Shown here: piece after piece, positions 11,239-22,249 of the stretch
Layout: every line of letters begins with the position of its first letter
Numbering within the stretch: the stretch's first letter is position 1
Origin: Ahaetulla prasina
Taxonomy: Eukaryota > Chordata > Lepidosauria > Squamata > Colubridae
Length of the DNA stretch: 64,000 nt
Assembly (NCBI RefSeq): GCF_028640845.1
Contig: NC_080546.1
Coordinates: forward strand, 73,079,051-73,143,050
Direction: 5' to 3'
Program-made: the position numbers and the translations under genes
Notes under the pieces: model-generated
What the model was told of the DNA's origin: nothing
What the model saw: only the letters and a program-made list of their open reading frames with translations
The model's database searches: none

Positions 11239-11452
11239 GTGGATTCCATTTACCTTCGCTACCAATTCAGAATTGGGAGTACACATGCACATGCTTTGCT
11301 CGTTCTTGGAGCTTCTGTGCATGCGCAGAACCTTGTGTGCATGCACAAAGCATCTGTGATGACATCCGGGCAGGTGGACAGAACCTTCCACCACCACCAC
11401 TACTGGTTCTCTCCCCTCCCGGTTCGGACGAACTGGTAGAAACCCACCACTG
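11239..11452. mobile_element. hAT-type MITE
   Basis: The ends GTGGATTCCATT and AAACCCACCACTG are imperfect inverted repeats of the CAGTGGTGG type. The left end seems to have lost CA. Flanks AGTCAGTA (11231-11238) and AGTCGGTA (11453-11460) match at 7 of 8 positions, as expected for the 8-bp target duplication of hAT transposases. It has no coding capacity. Confidence 0.65.
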
Positions 11453-11551
11453 AGTCGGTAATGTAGTACCCCAAACTGCAACTAAATATATACTGTATAG
11501 TAAGAGAAAAGGTTGCTGGTACTATACAGTAGAAGTTCTTTACCTGAAAAC

Positions 11552-11688
11552 CAGTGGTGGGATTTAGCCAGTTCGCACCACTTCGGGAGAACCGGTTGTT
11601 AACTTTCTGAGCAGTTTGGTGAACTGGTTATTGGAAGAAATCATTAGGGCAGAGAACCGGTTGTTAAATTATTTGAATCCCACCACTG
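11552..11688. mobile_element. hAT-type MITE, 137 bp
   Basis: It starts CAGTGGTGGGATTTAG and ends TGAATCCCACCACTG. A perfect 8-bp duplication CTGAAAAC flanks it at 11544-11551 and 11689-11696. A sister copy lies at 52530-52665. Confidence 0.92.
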
Positions 11689-11696
11689 CTGAAAAC

Positions 11697-12091
11697 AGCA
11701 GCTATATGGGTTCCAGCAATTCTGCTGGAAATGTTAACTTCTTGATTGGTGCTACCTCCAGCTTATTGTACTAAAGCTACTGATATTTAAATTAAACTAA
11801 CCAATTGTCTTTTGTTTGCTCACACTTCATAGTTTTCCTATTTTTGTTTTACTTTCCTGCCTCCTTTCCTGTCCTCTTGAAACCAGTCCTAACTTCCAAC
11901 TATGGGTGGTTAGTATTACAACATCTGTTTTTAAACTGAATTAATGAAAGCACAAAATTTAAAATATTATTTAATTTGAAATAAGTAGGTCCTTCTCACT
12001 TTATTTGTAAAATAAATTTTATTTGGTAAATAATAAATATTATTTGGAACCAAACACCAAGTAGGTAAAAATGTGAATTAATTTAACACTT
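11697..12091. other. No recognised feature
   Basis: AT-rich, unassigned. Confidence 0.4.
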
Positions 12092-12103
12092 CAGTTGATA
12101 TTA

Positions 12104-12462
12104 AAGGTAAAGGTAAAGGTTCCCCTCGCACATACGTGCTAGCCGTTCCTGACTCTAGGGGGCGGTGCTCATCTCCGTTTCAAAGCCTAAGAGCCAGCGC
12201 TGTCCAAAGACGTCTCCATGGTCATGTGGCCGGCATGACTCAATGCCAAAGGCACACGGAACGCTGTTACCTTCCCACCAAAGATGGTTCCTATTTTTTC
12301 TACTTGCATTTTTATGTGCTTTCAAAACTGCTAGGTTGGCAGAAGCTGGGACAAGTAACGGGAACTCACCCCATTACATGGCAGCATTAGGGATTCGAAT
12401 CGCCGAGCTGCCGACTTTTCGATCGACAAACTCAACATCCTAGCCCCTGAGCCACCACGTCC
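12104..12462 (-). mobile_element. Sauria-type SINE, full length, inverted
   Basis: The inverted tail (TAAAGGTAAAGGTAAAGG) precedes the body, the inverted B-box GGATTCGAATC and the inverted head GAGCCACCACGTCCC. A 12-bp target duplication CAGTTGATATTA lies at 12092-12103 and 12463-12474. Confidence 0.88.
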
Positions 12463-12499
12463 CAGTTGATATTAGCAGTATATATTTATTTGATTTAAA

Positions 12500-12850
12500 C
12501 ATACTGGCCACCCAATTCTGGTGGATTCTAGCCAATCCCCAATCTTGACTGGGGAAGTGCAGCCTCATCCAAGACTAAAGATGGTACAATCCCCAGCCAG
12601 AGAGTCCAAAGAGCCACAGCCAATCAGTCTTGTCAGAATCAAGTCAACCTTTGTTCTGACCTATCCAGATCCAGCTTCCAGACATTGGGTCAAGACACTG
12701 ACAGCTTCACCTGTGTCACTCAAGGCAGAGATATAGAACTGGGTATACTGATGATATCATATACTGTATATGTTGAACAGGACAAGGGAGAACATCAAAA
12801 CCTAGGGCACCCCATACATGAGGGGCTGCAGATACAATCTCTCTCCCCTT
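12500..12850 (-). mobile_element. Old L2-like LINE fragment
   Basis: GTTGAACAGGACAAGGGAG and GGGCACCCCA match, on the minus strand, the L2 region just upstream of the RT catalytic motif (compare GTTGAACAGAAGGCGAGAG at 56246). The copy is heavily diverged. Confidence 0.55.
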
Positions 12851-13865
12851 CACACACAAATTGGTTTGCTTTCTCTTGGTTTGCTAATGCAAACACTTAA
12901 TGTCTCAAGCTCCTGTTTCTCCCCTCCCTCATTTTTTTCTACCGAAATCATGCTCTGATTTCATTCTTGAAGTAAAAGATCTCTAACCGGCGTTCCTCTG
13001 TATATGTAGGTGATTCAGCAATTTAGCCTCCTGCTAGCACATCATAGGCACAAGGCAAATAGCAAGAAATATATAATTACATGTCAAACGAAGAAAAGGA
13101 GGTCATAACAGTTGTTAGCAGGAGAAGGAAGGCCAACAATGTAATCATTAAAAGTATATTACCAAAGTTAAATAATAGGAGTCCTCATTTTCAGAAATTC
13201 AGGATAGAGTTGTGACTATATAAATATACATTTTAAGCCAAAATATCAGCTGAAAATCCTGCAGATACACCAAAATATTCTTCAGCTTTCTTATTGATAA
13301 ACTCACCAATATAAGGAAAGGTAACTTTGCTAAATGATAAATGGGGTAGACTAATCTCTAAAATAATATAAATGTTTCTATCTAAACAATGTAAATTGAA
13401 AATATTTGGCATTGAATGAAAAATGCATCAAGATATAAATGTCAGAACAAATGCTGTAATATCAATGCATGGGACTGGGAAATAATAGAAATATACTTAT
13501 AAAGCATCTTATTCTTGCATAGTCTTCTCAAAGTATATAGGTATTCAAATAAATAAACTCAGTGTCAGATCAGATACTAAAATGTGTCAAAAAGAAACTA
13601 ATAAATCATTAGATTTATATTCAAGGGCAATGAACCCCATTGAAATAACAAAATCAGTCTTCACAGTGAGTGACAAGATGACAAGATTAGGCCAAGGAGA
13701 AATCAGGGGCTTGTGCAAAGAACCCAAGGCATAGAAACCCAATCTTCATCTTAGAAAAGCCAAACAAACATGGAAAGTGTGCACTGACAAGAATTCAATT
13801 GAACTATGGAGAACTATCAGGCAAGAAGAGAAGTTGCATATACAGACAGTTGTGTATGCAGAGTG
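12851..13865. other. No recognised feature
   Basis: About 1 kb of AT-rich sequence without recognisable repeats or exons. Confidence 0.4.
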
Positions 13866-14285
13866 TTACCTTTTGCCTCCCACCGACCCGTACGCTCACA
13901 CAGAGAGGGCCTTCTCAGGGTGCCGTCCGCCAAGCAATGTCGGTTGGTGGCCCCCAGGGGAAGGGCCTTCTCTGTGGGAGCTCCTACGCTTTGGAATGAA
14001 CTTCCCCCTGGTTAACGTCAAGTGCCTGATCTTCGGACTTTTCGCCGTGAGCTGAAAACGCACCTATTTATTCAAGCGGGACTGGATTAAAATTTTATTG
14101 GGGTTATTTATATTTTTAGATTTTAAATTGTTTTAAATTTTTCGGCCACATCATAATATGTTCCTTTTAAATTTCTTTTAATTTGTATACAGTGTATTTT
14201 TACTTGGCTGTACACCGCCCTGAGTCCTTCGGGAGAAGGGCGGTATAAAAATCGAAATAAATAAATAAAAAATAAATAAATATTA
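13866..14285 (+). mobile_element. L2 LINE 3' end
   Basis: The frame 13806-14015 ends SHREGLLRVPSAKQCRLVAP and SVGAPTLWNELPPG, the L2 C-terminus. The 3' end ACACCGCCCTGAGTCC with GGAGAAGGGCGG is followed by (AAATA)n. Related to 7661-8168 but truncated further. Confidence 0.85.
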
Positions 14286-15089
14286 TAGTGTTTTTTAAAA
14301 AGTATGTTGACAAAACGATCTGTTAGAATTACAAATCTTGTTCATTGGAAAATGTCCTTTTTAATCAGCCCAAGCTGCTTTTCTTTTGAATAAAATACAT
14401 CAATACTTTTATAGGCAAGACATGCTTATAAAGTGTTCAATCGCGTCCATTGGGAAATGGTCACTGTGGATACCATTAAAGATACTTGCTTTCCCTGTAA
14501 TGCCACAAAGCCTCTAAGTTCTAAAATGTTCCCATTCAATCCAAATAAAATCTAAAAGCCTATTTAACATAGGTCAGATCTGTGAATATATGGCCGTAGG
14601 CTAAATGAGGAGCTATTTTAAAATACATGAGAAAAAATGGTGACTAGAGATTAAAGTCTGTTATATTGTAAAAAGCATTGGCCATGAAGATAAGAGGATT
14701 TTAACTATTCAAAATCTGTTAAATCTCGCTCCCTGATGTTACTTTTGTCTTCTAAATGCTTAACAGTAATTTGGTTATTTTACTTTCCATTTTCACTTTT
14801 ATAATGAGCCCTTTTAACTATTTTATGTTTAGTAAATAAAGTGGTGTCATCAGCATATCTCATATTGTGGAAGTTTTATTCTCTAAATTTGATTCCAACT
14901 GTCGTCTCTTCCAATTCTACTGTTTTATAATATAATTGCTGTATAAGTTAACCAGATGTGGACATAATACCCATTCTTATCTCATATCCATTTACTCCCT
15001 TTCCTGTTCAGAAACAGTGTTTTTATGAATTAAATTATGTAGCTTTCTGTTCTTAGGAAAAAATTGTGAGAAGAATTTTTAGATATATT
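14286..15089. other. No recognised feature
   Basis: AT-rich, unassigned. Confidence 0.4.
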
Positions 15090-15125
15090 GGGTTGTATCA
15101 GTCTTAATAAAGACTGATACAACCC
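15090..15125. repeat. Perfect 16-bp stem hairpin
   Basis: Arms GGGTTGTATCAGTCTT and AAGACTGATACAACCC are perfectly complementary around a 4-nt loop AATA. No known element boundary is recognised here. Confidence 0.85.
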
Positions 15126-15142
15126 AAAGACTTAAAGACTTA

Positions 15143-15411
15143 GAATAGAATAGAATAGAATAGAATAGAATAGAATTTTATTGGCCAAGTGTGATTGGAC
15201 ACACAAGGAATTTGTCTTGGTGCAGATGCTCTCAGTGTACATAAAATCTCCTTGAATGGATTTTTAAGGTACAACATTTACAACACAATTGATGATCAAT
15301 ATATCAATATAAATCATAAGGATTGCCAGCAACAAGTTATAGTCATACAGTCATAAGTGGAAAGAGATTGGTGATGGGAACTATGAAACGATTAATAGTA
15401 GTTAAAGACTT
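15143..15411 (-). mobile_element. Snake1-type LINE 3' end with TSD
   Basis: The inverted tail is a (TAGAA)7 run at 15141-15175, then TTTTATTGGCCAAGTGTG. A perfect 11-bp target duplication TTAAAGACTTA flanks the insert (15132-15142 and 15412-15422). At 15247-15265 it carries a 19-bp patch not found in other copies; see findings. Confidence 0.85.
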
Positions 15412-15422
15412 AAATTCCACAT

Positions 15423-15873
15423 TTTAGCATGATCTGCACAACTAAAGATTTCATTGGTGTACTTTCTTACTAAATTCTCTTGGTTGTTTTTTTTATTTTA
15501 CATTTTTAGCTTACTAATATGTTAAGTTAACAATCTGATTTACTTCACACCACATTTTCCTTACTACTTATCTCTCCTTGAATGGATTTTTTGGTAAGAT
15601 AGTAAGCGAAACTTTGCTTACATGATTCATGCAATGATTTAATATTTCACACCTGTTCCTCTCTCTTTTACCTGCAGTAAAGATACATACACTGATATTT
15701 CCCAACCTCTCTGTCATAGGGTCTATATTTGTTGACATAGAACTTTTATTGGCTTAAGAAAGTCCACTCAGTATTTTATTTACACTTAGTATTTTCCTAT
15801 TTGGAAATCTGTCTACTAGTAATTCAGGAACTAGCACATCTAATAATTAAGGTACCATCTTTTGGACAGTACT
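15423..15873. other. No recognised feature
   Basis: AT-rich. Holds the apparent donor of the 19-bp patch at 15573-15591. Confidence 0.4.
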
Positions 15874-15886
15874 ACAATGCCATTTA

Positions 15887-16240
15887 ATTGGGATGCGGTG
15901 GCTCAGTGGCTAAGATGCTGAGCTTGTCAATCAAAAGGTTGGCAGTTCAGTGGTTTGAATCCCTAGAGCCACATAATAGGGTGAGCTCCCGTTACTTGTC
16001 CCAGCTTCTGCCAACCTAGCAGTTCGAAAGCATGTAAAAAATGCAAGTAGAAAAATAGGGACCACTTTTGGTGGGAAGGTAACAGCATTCGGTGCATCTT
16101 TGGCATTTAGTCATGTCGGCCACATGACCACAGAGATGTCTTTGGACAGCGCTGGCTCTTTGGCTTTGAAATGGAGATGAGGACTTCCCCCTAGAGTCAG
16201 GAATGACTAGCACATATGTGTGAGGGGAACCTTTATCTTT
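15887..16240 (+). mobile_element. Sauria-type SINE, full length
   Basis: Head GGGATGCGGTGGCTCAGTGG, usual body, tail ACCTTTATCTTT. The flanks ACAATGCCATTTA and ACAATTCCATTTA match at 12 of 13 positions. Confidence 0.85.
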
Positions 16241-16253
16241 ACAATTCCATTTA

Positions 16254-16660
16254 TTAAGGATTTCGGTATAGTCTTTCCATCTTTCTTTAATCTCATTTAC
16301 TGTATTAGATCTCTTATATAATGGGTTTTCAATACAAAAGGTATTCAGGTCTACAAAAGTCCAGGCAGTTAGTAGATGGCAGCAAAAGGTTATGATTTCC
16401 TATAGGCCTTAGCCCCAGCAAAAGTACAAAAGTGATTTCCCATTGCAGACTTCATGGGGAATTATTTTTTTTTCCTCAGGGGTCAATTGGTTCTTCACAT
16501 ATTTAGTGAGCCTCAATTCCCCTCAGTTTCTTTGTGGATTATTCTTAGTTTCACTCTCTCAATTTTATCAATAATGAGAATTCCATCAAAAGTTCTTGCT
16601 GTTACTCTTCCATTACTCCATTATTCCATTACTCTTGGAATAATAGAAGCTGCTTGTTGT
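16254..16660. other. No recognised feature
   Basis: AT-rich. The 70-codon frame at 16454-16666 is hydrophobic but matches nothing I know. Confidence 0.4.
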
Positions 16661-16925
16661 TGTTAGTTGCAAAGTTGTATCAGACCCATCGTGACCCCAT
16701 AGACAATGTTCCTTCAGGCTTTCCTGTCCTCTGCCATCCTCTGGAGTCCATTTAAGCTCATGCCTACTGCTTCAGTGACTCCATCCAGCCACCTCGTTAT
16801 CTGTCGTCCCGATCTTCTTTTGCCCTTCTTTCCCCAGCATTAGCCTCTTCTCCAGGGAGTTTTTCCTTCTCATTAGGTGGCCAAAGTTTCAGAAGCTGCT
16901 TAGACCTCCTATCAATCAAAGTGGT
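16661..16925 (-). mobile_element. BovB LINE 3' fragment
   Basis: Read inverted, it matches the BovB piece at 25289-25565: GACCCATCGTGACCCCATAG for the 3' end, CTCTGGAGTCCATTTAA and TCTCATTAGGTGGCCAAAG further in. The frame is broken, so it is a dead copy. Confidence 0.75.
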
Positions 16926-17835
16926 AATCCCTTGGGAAAAAGCATGATTTATGTTGTCTTTATTTAAGAGAGAAATTTTGAAAGTTTTTCCAATGTCACA
17001 ATTCTTTCAGTGATCCTTTTCTTTTTTATTCGTTGCATGCTGCACTACAAAAACATTTATTTAGGGAGGATGATAAAGGCTAACCAATGGAGGGCAAAAA
17101 GTCTGCTTCTGGTTAGTAAGGCTTTTACTTCCCACTTTCATGTGGCTTGGGTATAACAAATAATGACTATTCATACGGTGGTATGAAAAAAAAAATAGCT
17201 CATGGGATAAGTGATTGTGGAATGTTGCTTGAATAGGTTTGTCTTGATGATATATAGCTGCAATATATAATATAAAATGCATTCCTCTGAAAATGCCTGA
17301 TACCAAAACTGACATTACTTAAAATAAATAGGGTACCTTAACCTGGCTGATAGATTTGAAGATTCTAAATAAGACTTAGATACCAGTTAACTATATTTTG
17401 AAACAGCTTTCTAATCATGTGGTGAAGAGTTTGGCTGTATGGTTTGAGTGAAAATTGGCAAAAGAACTCTGAAATTGATATAGGGTATCGGTTCAGCAAC
17501 TAGAATTTCTCTATCAAAATCATCACTAACACTATAGCAATTTGATTATATTGTTTTTGAAAGTTCCCACTTTGAAATATTTTGGATGAATGAATGATTA
17601 GTTACAACAACTAAATTACGTTGGTGAAACTATTTCAGGTAACTTCCCAAGTATCTGTGTTTATAGTAAATCTCAGTCTATGCACCTTACAGTGTGATAC
17701 TTTTCTAGCATCCAAGTCTAATAGTCTTTTTACCCATCAATACGGTGGGCAAAACAATCATTGGTTGCTTTCATCAAGATACTGTCAACCACTGTTTTGG
17801 AAAAGCATTTGTTTGTCATTAAATTTGTCATCTTC

Positions 17836-17868
17836 TGAAAATTGGCAAAAGAACTCTGAAATTGATAT
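17836..17868 (+). repeat. 33-bp templated patch
   Basis: The 33 bases are identical to 17449-17481. At the matching point of copy 2 (near 19133-19150) a different, AT-rich sequence (TTTTCCTTATAATAAAATA) stands instead. Confidence 0.75.
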
Positions 17869-18071
17869 TAAAACTTGATTTCTTTATATTGTTCTGATGA
17901 AAATACAAAAGCAGATGTTCCCTTGTATATGCATTTGAAAAATATCTCTCATTGCAAGATGTAATATGGCATCTAAATATTGTGCTACTTGAGTTGACCC
18001 CAACCATTTGTATGCTTTGTATTTGGTGTTTAGGAAGCACTATGATTCAGATGACTGGAGGATCAAATATC

Positions 18072-18343
18072 TTTTTGTTTTGTTTTGTTTTGCATTTATA
18101 TCCCGCCCTTCTCCGAAGACTCAGGGCGGCTTACACTATGTTAGCAATAGTCTTCATTCTATTTGTATATTTATATACAAAGTCAACTTATATCCCCCAA
18201 CAATCTGGGTCCTCATTTTACCTACCTTATAAAGGATGGAAGGCTGAGTCAACCTTGGGCCTGGTGGGACTAGAACCTGCAGTAATTGCAGGCAGCTGCT
18301 GTTAATAACAGACTGCATTAGCAGTCTGAGCCACAGAGGCCCC
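18072..18343 (-). mobile_element. L2-tailed tRNA SINE, inverted
   Basis: The inverted L2-type end CCGCCCTTCTCCGAAGACTC, a body with GGATGGAAGGCTGAGTC and an inverted tRNA-like head ending CTGAGCCACAGAGGCCCC. Same family as 10513-10789. Confidence 0.8.
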
Positions 18344-18354
18344 TATGTGGCCCC

Positions 18355-18766
18355 TTCTTTATTTTTATTTTATTTTATTTATTTTTATTTTATTTATTTT
18401 TATTTTTGTCAAGCATGTATTTTATAACAGATACAAGTGTAAATATAATTATAACTACATGAAAAGGATACGAATAAAAGAAAACATTAGGACAGGGACA
18501 GTAGGCACGCTGGTGCCCTTATGCACACCCCTTACAGACCTCTTAGGAATGGAGTGAGGTCTACAGTAGACAGCCTAAGGTTAAAGTTTTGGGGATTTGG
18601 GGAAGTCAGGTAGTGCATTCCAGGCATTGACAACTCTGTTACTGAAGTTGTATTTTTTTGCAGTCTAGTTTGGATAGGTTTACCAGAGGTTGTATCTATT
18701 GTGTGCTCTTGTATTGTTTTGGTTGAATCTGAAGTATTAACTGGCTGGTAGGACATTGTAGGAGAT
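18355..18766 (-). mobile_element. J1 LINE 3' part (copy 1)
   Basis: A (TTTTA)n tail, then inverted 3' UTR (AGGACAGGGACAGTAGGCA) and the end of a reverse transcriptase frame (18532-18756). It is cut at 18766 by the duplication junction; the full stretch is seen in copy 2. Confidence 0.8.
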
Positions 18767-20070
18767 GATTTATGTTGTCTTTATTTAAGAGAGAAATTTT
18801 GAAAGTTTTTCCAATGTCACAATTCTTTCAGTGATCCTTTTCTTTTTTATTCGTTGCATGCTGCACTACAAAAACATTTATTTAGGGAGGATGATAAAGG
18901 CTAACCAATGGAGGGCAAAAAGTCTGCTTCTGGTAACTTCCCAAGTATCTGTGTTTATAGTAAATCTCAGTCTATGCACCTTACAGTGTGATACTTTTCT
19001 AGCATCCAAGTCTAATAGTCTTTTTACCCATCAATACGGTGGGCAAAACAATCATTGGTTGCTTTCATCAAGATACTGTCAACCACTGTTTTGGAAAAGC
19101 ATTTGTTTGTCATTAAATTTGTCATCTTCTGCTTTTCCTTATAATAAAATATTAAAACTTGATTTCTTTATATTGTTCTGATGAAAATACAAAAGCAGAT
19201 GTTCCCTTGTATATGCATTTGAAAAATATCTCTCATTGCAAGATGTAATATGGCATCTAAATATTGTGCTACTTGAGTTGACCCCAACCATTTGTATGCT
19301 TTGTATTTGGTGTTTAGGAAGCACTATGATTCAGATGACTGGAAGATTAAATATCTTTTTGTTTTGTTTTGTTTTGCATTTATATCCCGCCCTTCTCCGA
19401 AGACTCAGGGCAGCTTACACTATGTTAGCAATAGTCTTCATTCTATTTGTATATTTATATACAAAGTCAACTTATTGCCCCCAACAATCTGGGTCCTCAT
19501 TTTACCTACCTTATAAAGGATGGAAGGCTGAGTCAACCTTGGGCCTGGTGGGACTAGAACCTGCAGTAATTGCAGGCAGCTGCTGTTAATAACAGACTGC
19601 ATTAGCAGTCTGAGCCACAGAGGCCCCTATGTGGCCCCTTCTTTATTTTTATTTTATTTTATTTATTTTTATTTTATTTTATTTATTTTTATTTTATTTA
19701 TTTTTATTTTTGTCAAGCATGTATTTTATAACAGATACAAGTGTAAATATAATTATAACTACATGAAAAGGATACGAATAAAAGAAAACATTAGGACAGG
19801 GACAGTAGGCACGCTGGTGCCCTTATGCACACCCCTTACAGACCTCTTAGGAATGGAGTGAGGTCTACAGTAGACAGTCTAAGGTTAAAGTTTTGGGGAT
19901 TTGGGGAAGTCAGGTAGTGCATTCCAGGCATTGACAACTCTGTTACTGAAGTTGTATTTTTTTGCAGTCTAGTTTGGATAGGTTTACCAGAGTTTGTATC
20001 TATTGTGTGCTCTTGTATTGTTTTGGTTGAATCTGAAGTATTCACTGGCTGGTAGGACATTGTAGGAGAT
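18767..20070 (+). repeat. Tandem duplication, copy 2
   Basis: Direct repeat of 16946-18766 lacking the equivalent of 17114-17640. The missing segment is bounded by GGT on both sides in copy 1. After 20070 the LINE continues, showing that copy 2 keeps the original right-hand neighbour. Confidence 0.9.
19352..19627 (-). mobile_element. L2-tailed tRNA SINE (duplicated)
   Basis: Same insertion as 18072-18343, copied by the tandem duplication. Confidence 0.8.
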
Positions 20071-20330
20071 GATTTTATGTACTATGCTTAGATCAGACTG
20101 AAGACGGCGAAGTTCTAAGTTGTCTAAGCCCAAAATTTTGAGTCTGGTGGCATAAGGTATTTTGTTGCGAGCAGAGGAGTGGAGGAATATCTCCAGACTC
20201 GTTCGATTGTATTAATGTCTGATATGCAGTGCAGGTTCCAGACAGAAAGTTTATCCATGCTGAATAAATTTCTTGGTCCAAGAAAAACATTATGTGGGAA
20301 TCTTTCCCTCAAAGTCCACCAAAAGGACAT
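19636..20330 (-). mobile_element. J1 LINE 3' part (copy 2)
   Basis: A longer AT tail than copy 1, then the same 3' UTR and RT C-terminal frame (19836-20060). It extends to about 20330 through a region reading YLMPPDSKFWA-like residues (compare YATRLEILGLENLELRRL in the copy at 44513-44929). Confidence 0.8.
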
Positions 20331-21149
20331 TAAACTGTAATTTTTAATATTTTTATTGGATGTCTATGATTCCCAAACCTTATTTCTTTTCAACATTTCA
20401 CTTTGACCATAGTGTAGGGACTTCTGGGATAGGGTACTCTGGTAGTGGAATATCTTTATAATTGGAACTACGAAGGGAAACCCCTGCTGGATGTGGAAGA
20501 ATTCTTAAAATCAGGAAGCTGACTCGACCATTGATTTGTGAACCAAGTGAATTAATGAAGTAATTAGTGAATTAAATTAGCAATGATTAATGAAGCAAAA
20601 AGGAAATCTATTTAAGGAAATTTATTAGAGAAATAGGCAAAGCTTACCACCTAATTAGCTACATTTTATCAAAAGGAAAGCCCAAGAGTCTTCAAATAAT
20701 TTTGCATATTTGCTTAAACCAATATTTTCCTCAAATAACTAAAATTATACTAATATAGTTTCATGTTATTAATTTATTTACTTATATTTAAGAAATATTT
20801 ATTTCTTCCTCTCATCCATTTTTCTCTGCAAATAAACTTCCCTTATCCACTTCCTCACATGTAAGACTACTAAGCCAACTTTGACTGTTTTCAGAATTTG
20901 CACAATAATTTGTTAGTTTTAATATATTCTGAACATTGGATAAGAAAACTCAAAGCTTCCAGCTTGATAGTATTATGTCTTCAAGGAGATATTGAAGAAT
21001 AGGGGGTCTAAATTTGGACAGAGGCATCCAGAGAGGGGAACAAAAGATGAAAGAACTGTGGTGACATCTTCCCTGCAATCTTTGGCATATGCATTAGACA
21101 TTGCAATGCATAATGCAATTGCTGCATTTCTGAGATGACATCACTACAC
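20331..21149. other. No recognised feature
   Basis: AT-rich, unassigned. Confidence 0.4.
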
Positions 21150-21206
21150 CTGTACCATTGTTTTGGCATCCTGAAATTTTCGGAGGATGCTGTTGATGCT
21201 GTCTTC
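21150..21206 (-). CDS. Candidate internal exon, gene unknown
   Basis: On the minus strand a 57-bp open segment, 19 codons in phase 0, lies between an acceptor-like GTTGTTACATTTTACAG and a donor-like GTGTAG. It would encode EDSINSILRKFQDAKTMVQ, a polar, helix-prone peptide. The codon series looks natural and is not part of any repeat I recognise. I do not recognise the gene, and no partner exon was found with certainty. It could be chance: one short exon with passable splice sites is weak evidence. Confidence 0.25.
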
Positions 21207-22235
21207 CTGTAAAATGTAACAACCTTTAGAAACATGAGAGCTAAAATAAAAATAACCTTTGTCTGATGCAAAAAAAGTACAGTGACATTGAAATATAAAA
21301 CTAAATTTAATCTGATATAGGGTGTTAATAATGCATGCATGCAGCAATAATTTGTACACTGTCAGGTTCCATCACTATAGGCATTTTTTCCTGCCTCCTT
21401 ATAAATATATACAAGAGTAGTAAAATTGCCTTGTCTAGTTCCTTAAATTGCCAGCAATTTTATTCTTTCCAAAGTTCTTAGGTGCATCTCTGAATTGCAT
21501 TGTGGAAGGCTTATCCTGATGATTGAAACAACCATGCTTCTAAAAAAAGCATTCTTAAAACCTGCAGAGCTTTAGTTCTCCCCGTAGTTGCAAAATTGTT
21601 TAAGTTATCTTACAATCACATATATCTTGTGTTCATTACTTACACATACAAATCTATAGAAGCAGAATTTGTACCTATTGCCAGAAATGCACAGCCATCA
21701 GATTTAAGGATTGCCCCCATAATTCTACTTCCCTTGTGTGTTCTCCACATGCACTTACTGTATCACTGGAACATAATAAAAAAAAACTGTGTATGATGTG
21801 CCCACGGGACACAATTACCTATAATTGGGAGACTCTCAACCTTGTTCCTTTTTTGCATCAGCTGGTATAAGACAAGAAGTACAGGACCATCCAAGCAAAG
21901 GCAGCGAAAGCAATAGAAACAATCTGGATTTTCCTCTCGCTTACAAGAAACAGTAAATGGAGAAAGAGAGCAACAGTTATACAGCACAGCCTTCTCTGCA
22001 CGTTTATGAATCATTGTGTAGCCCTTTGTGATTAAATAACTTTAGGTGAATTGAGAGTTTGTTCCTGAGATTTATGAGCACACCCCTGAAAAGAACAGTG
22101 CTCAACAGTTATTAAAACCTAATGTTCTGGATGAGATATCTGTGGAATTTCAGATATTGTTTATTTAATTCTGATCTCCTGTGATAGAGAACCCAGAGAT
22201 TGGTGCGTGCACGTGAGAGTGAATTTTCTAATTCT
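21207..22235. other. No recognised feature
   Basis: No known repeat. The 83-codon frame at 21763-22014 (minus) has five cysteines and a donor-like GTAATTG after ATTATAG, but nothing decisive. Confidence 0.35.
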
Positions 22236-22249
22236 CTAATCTTGAGGAC

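Larger units (their letters stand above)
16946..18766 (+). repeat. Tandem duplication, copy 1 (1.82 kb)
   Basis: The sequence from GATTTATGTTGTCTTT to TAGGAGAT recurs directly at 18767-20070. The copy includes unique sequence, an inverted L2-tailed SINE and part of a J1 LINE. Differences from copy 2 are few outside two events: 527 bp (17114-17640) present only here, and a 33-bp patch (17836-17868). Confidence 0.9.

Noticed and set aside
15090..15125. Rho-independent terminator
   Set aside because: The stem-loop shape fits, but the sequence is vertebrate and no bacterial gene is present.
21763..22014. Cys-rich 83-codon frame with a donor-like end as a second exon
   Set aside because: No good acceptor, and the best frame has no recognisable domain.
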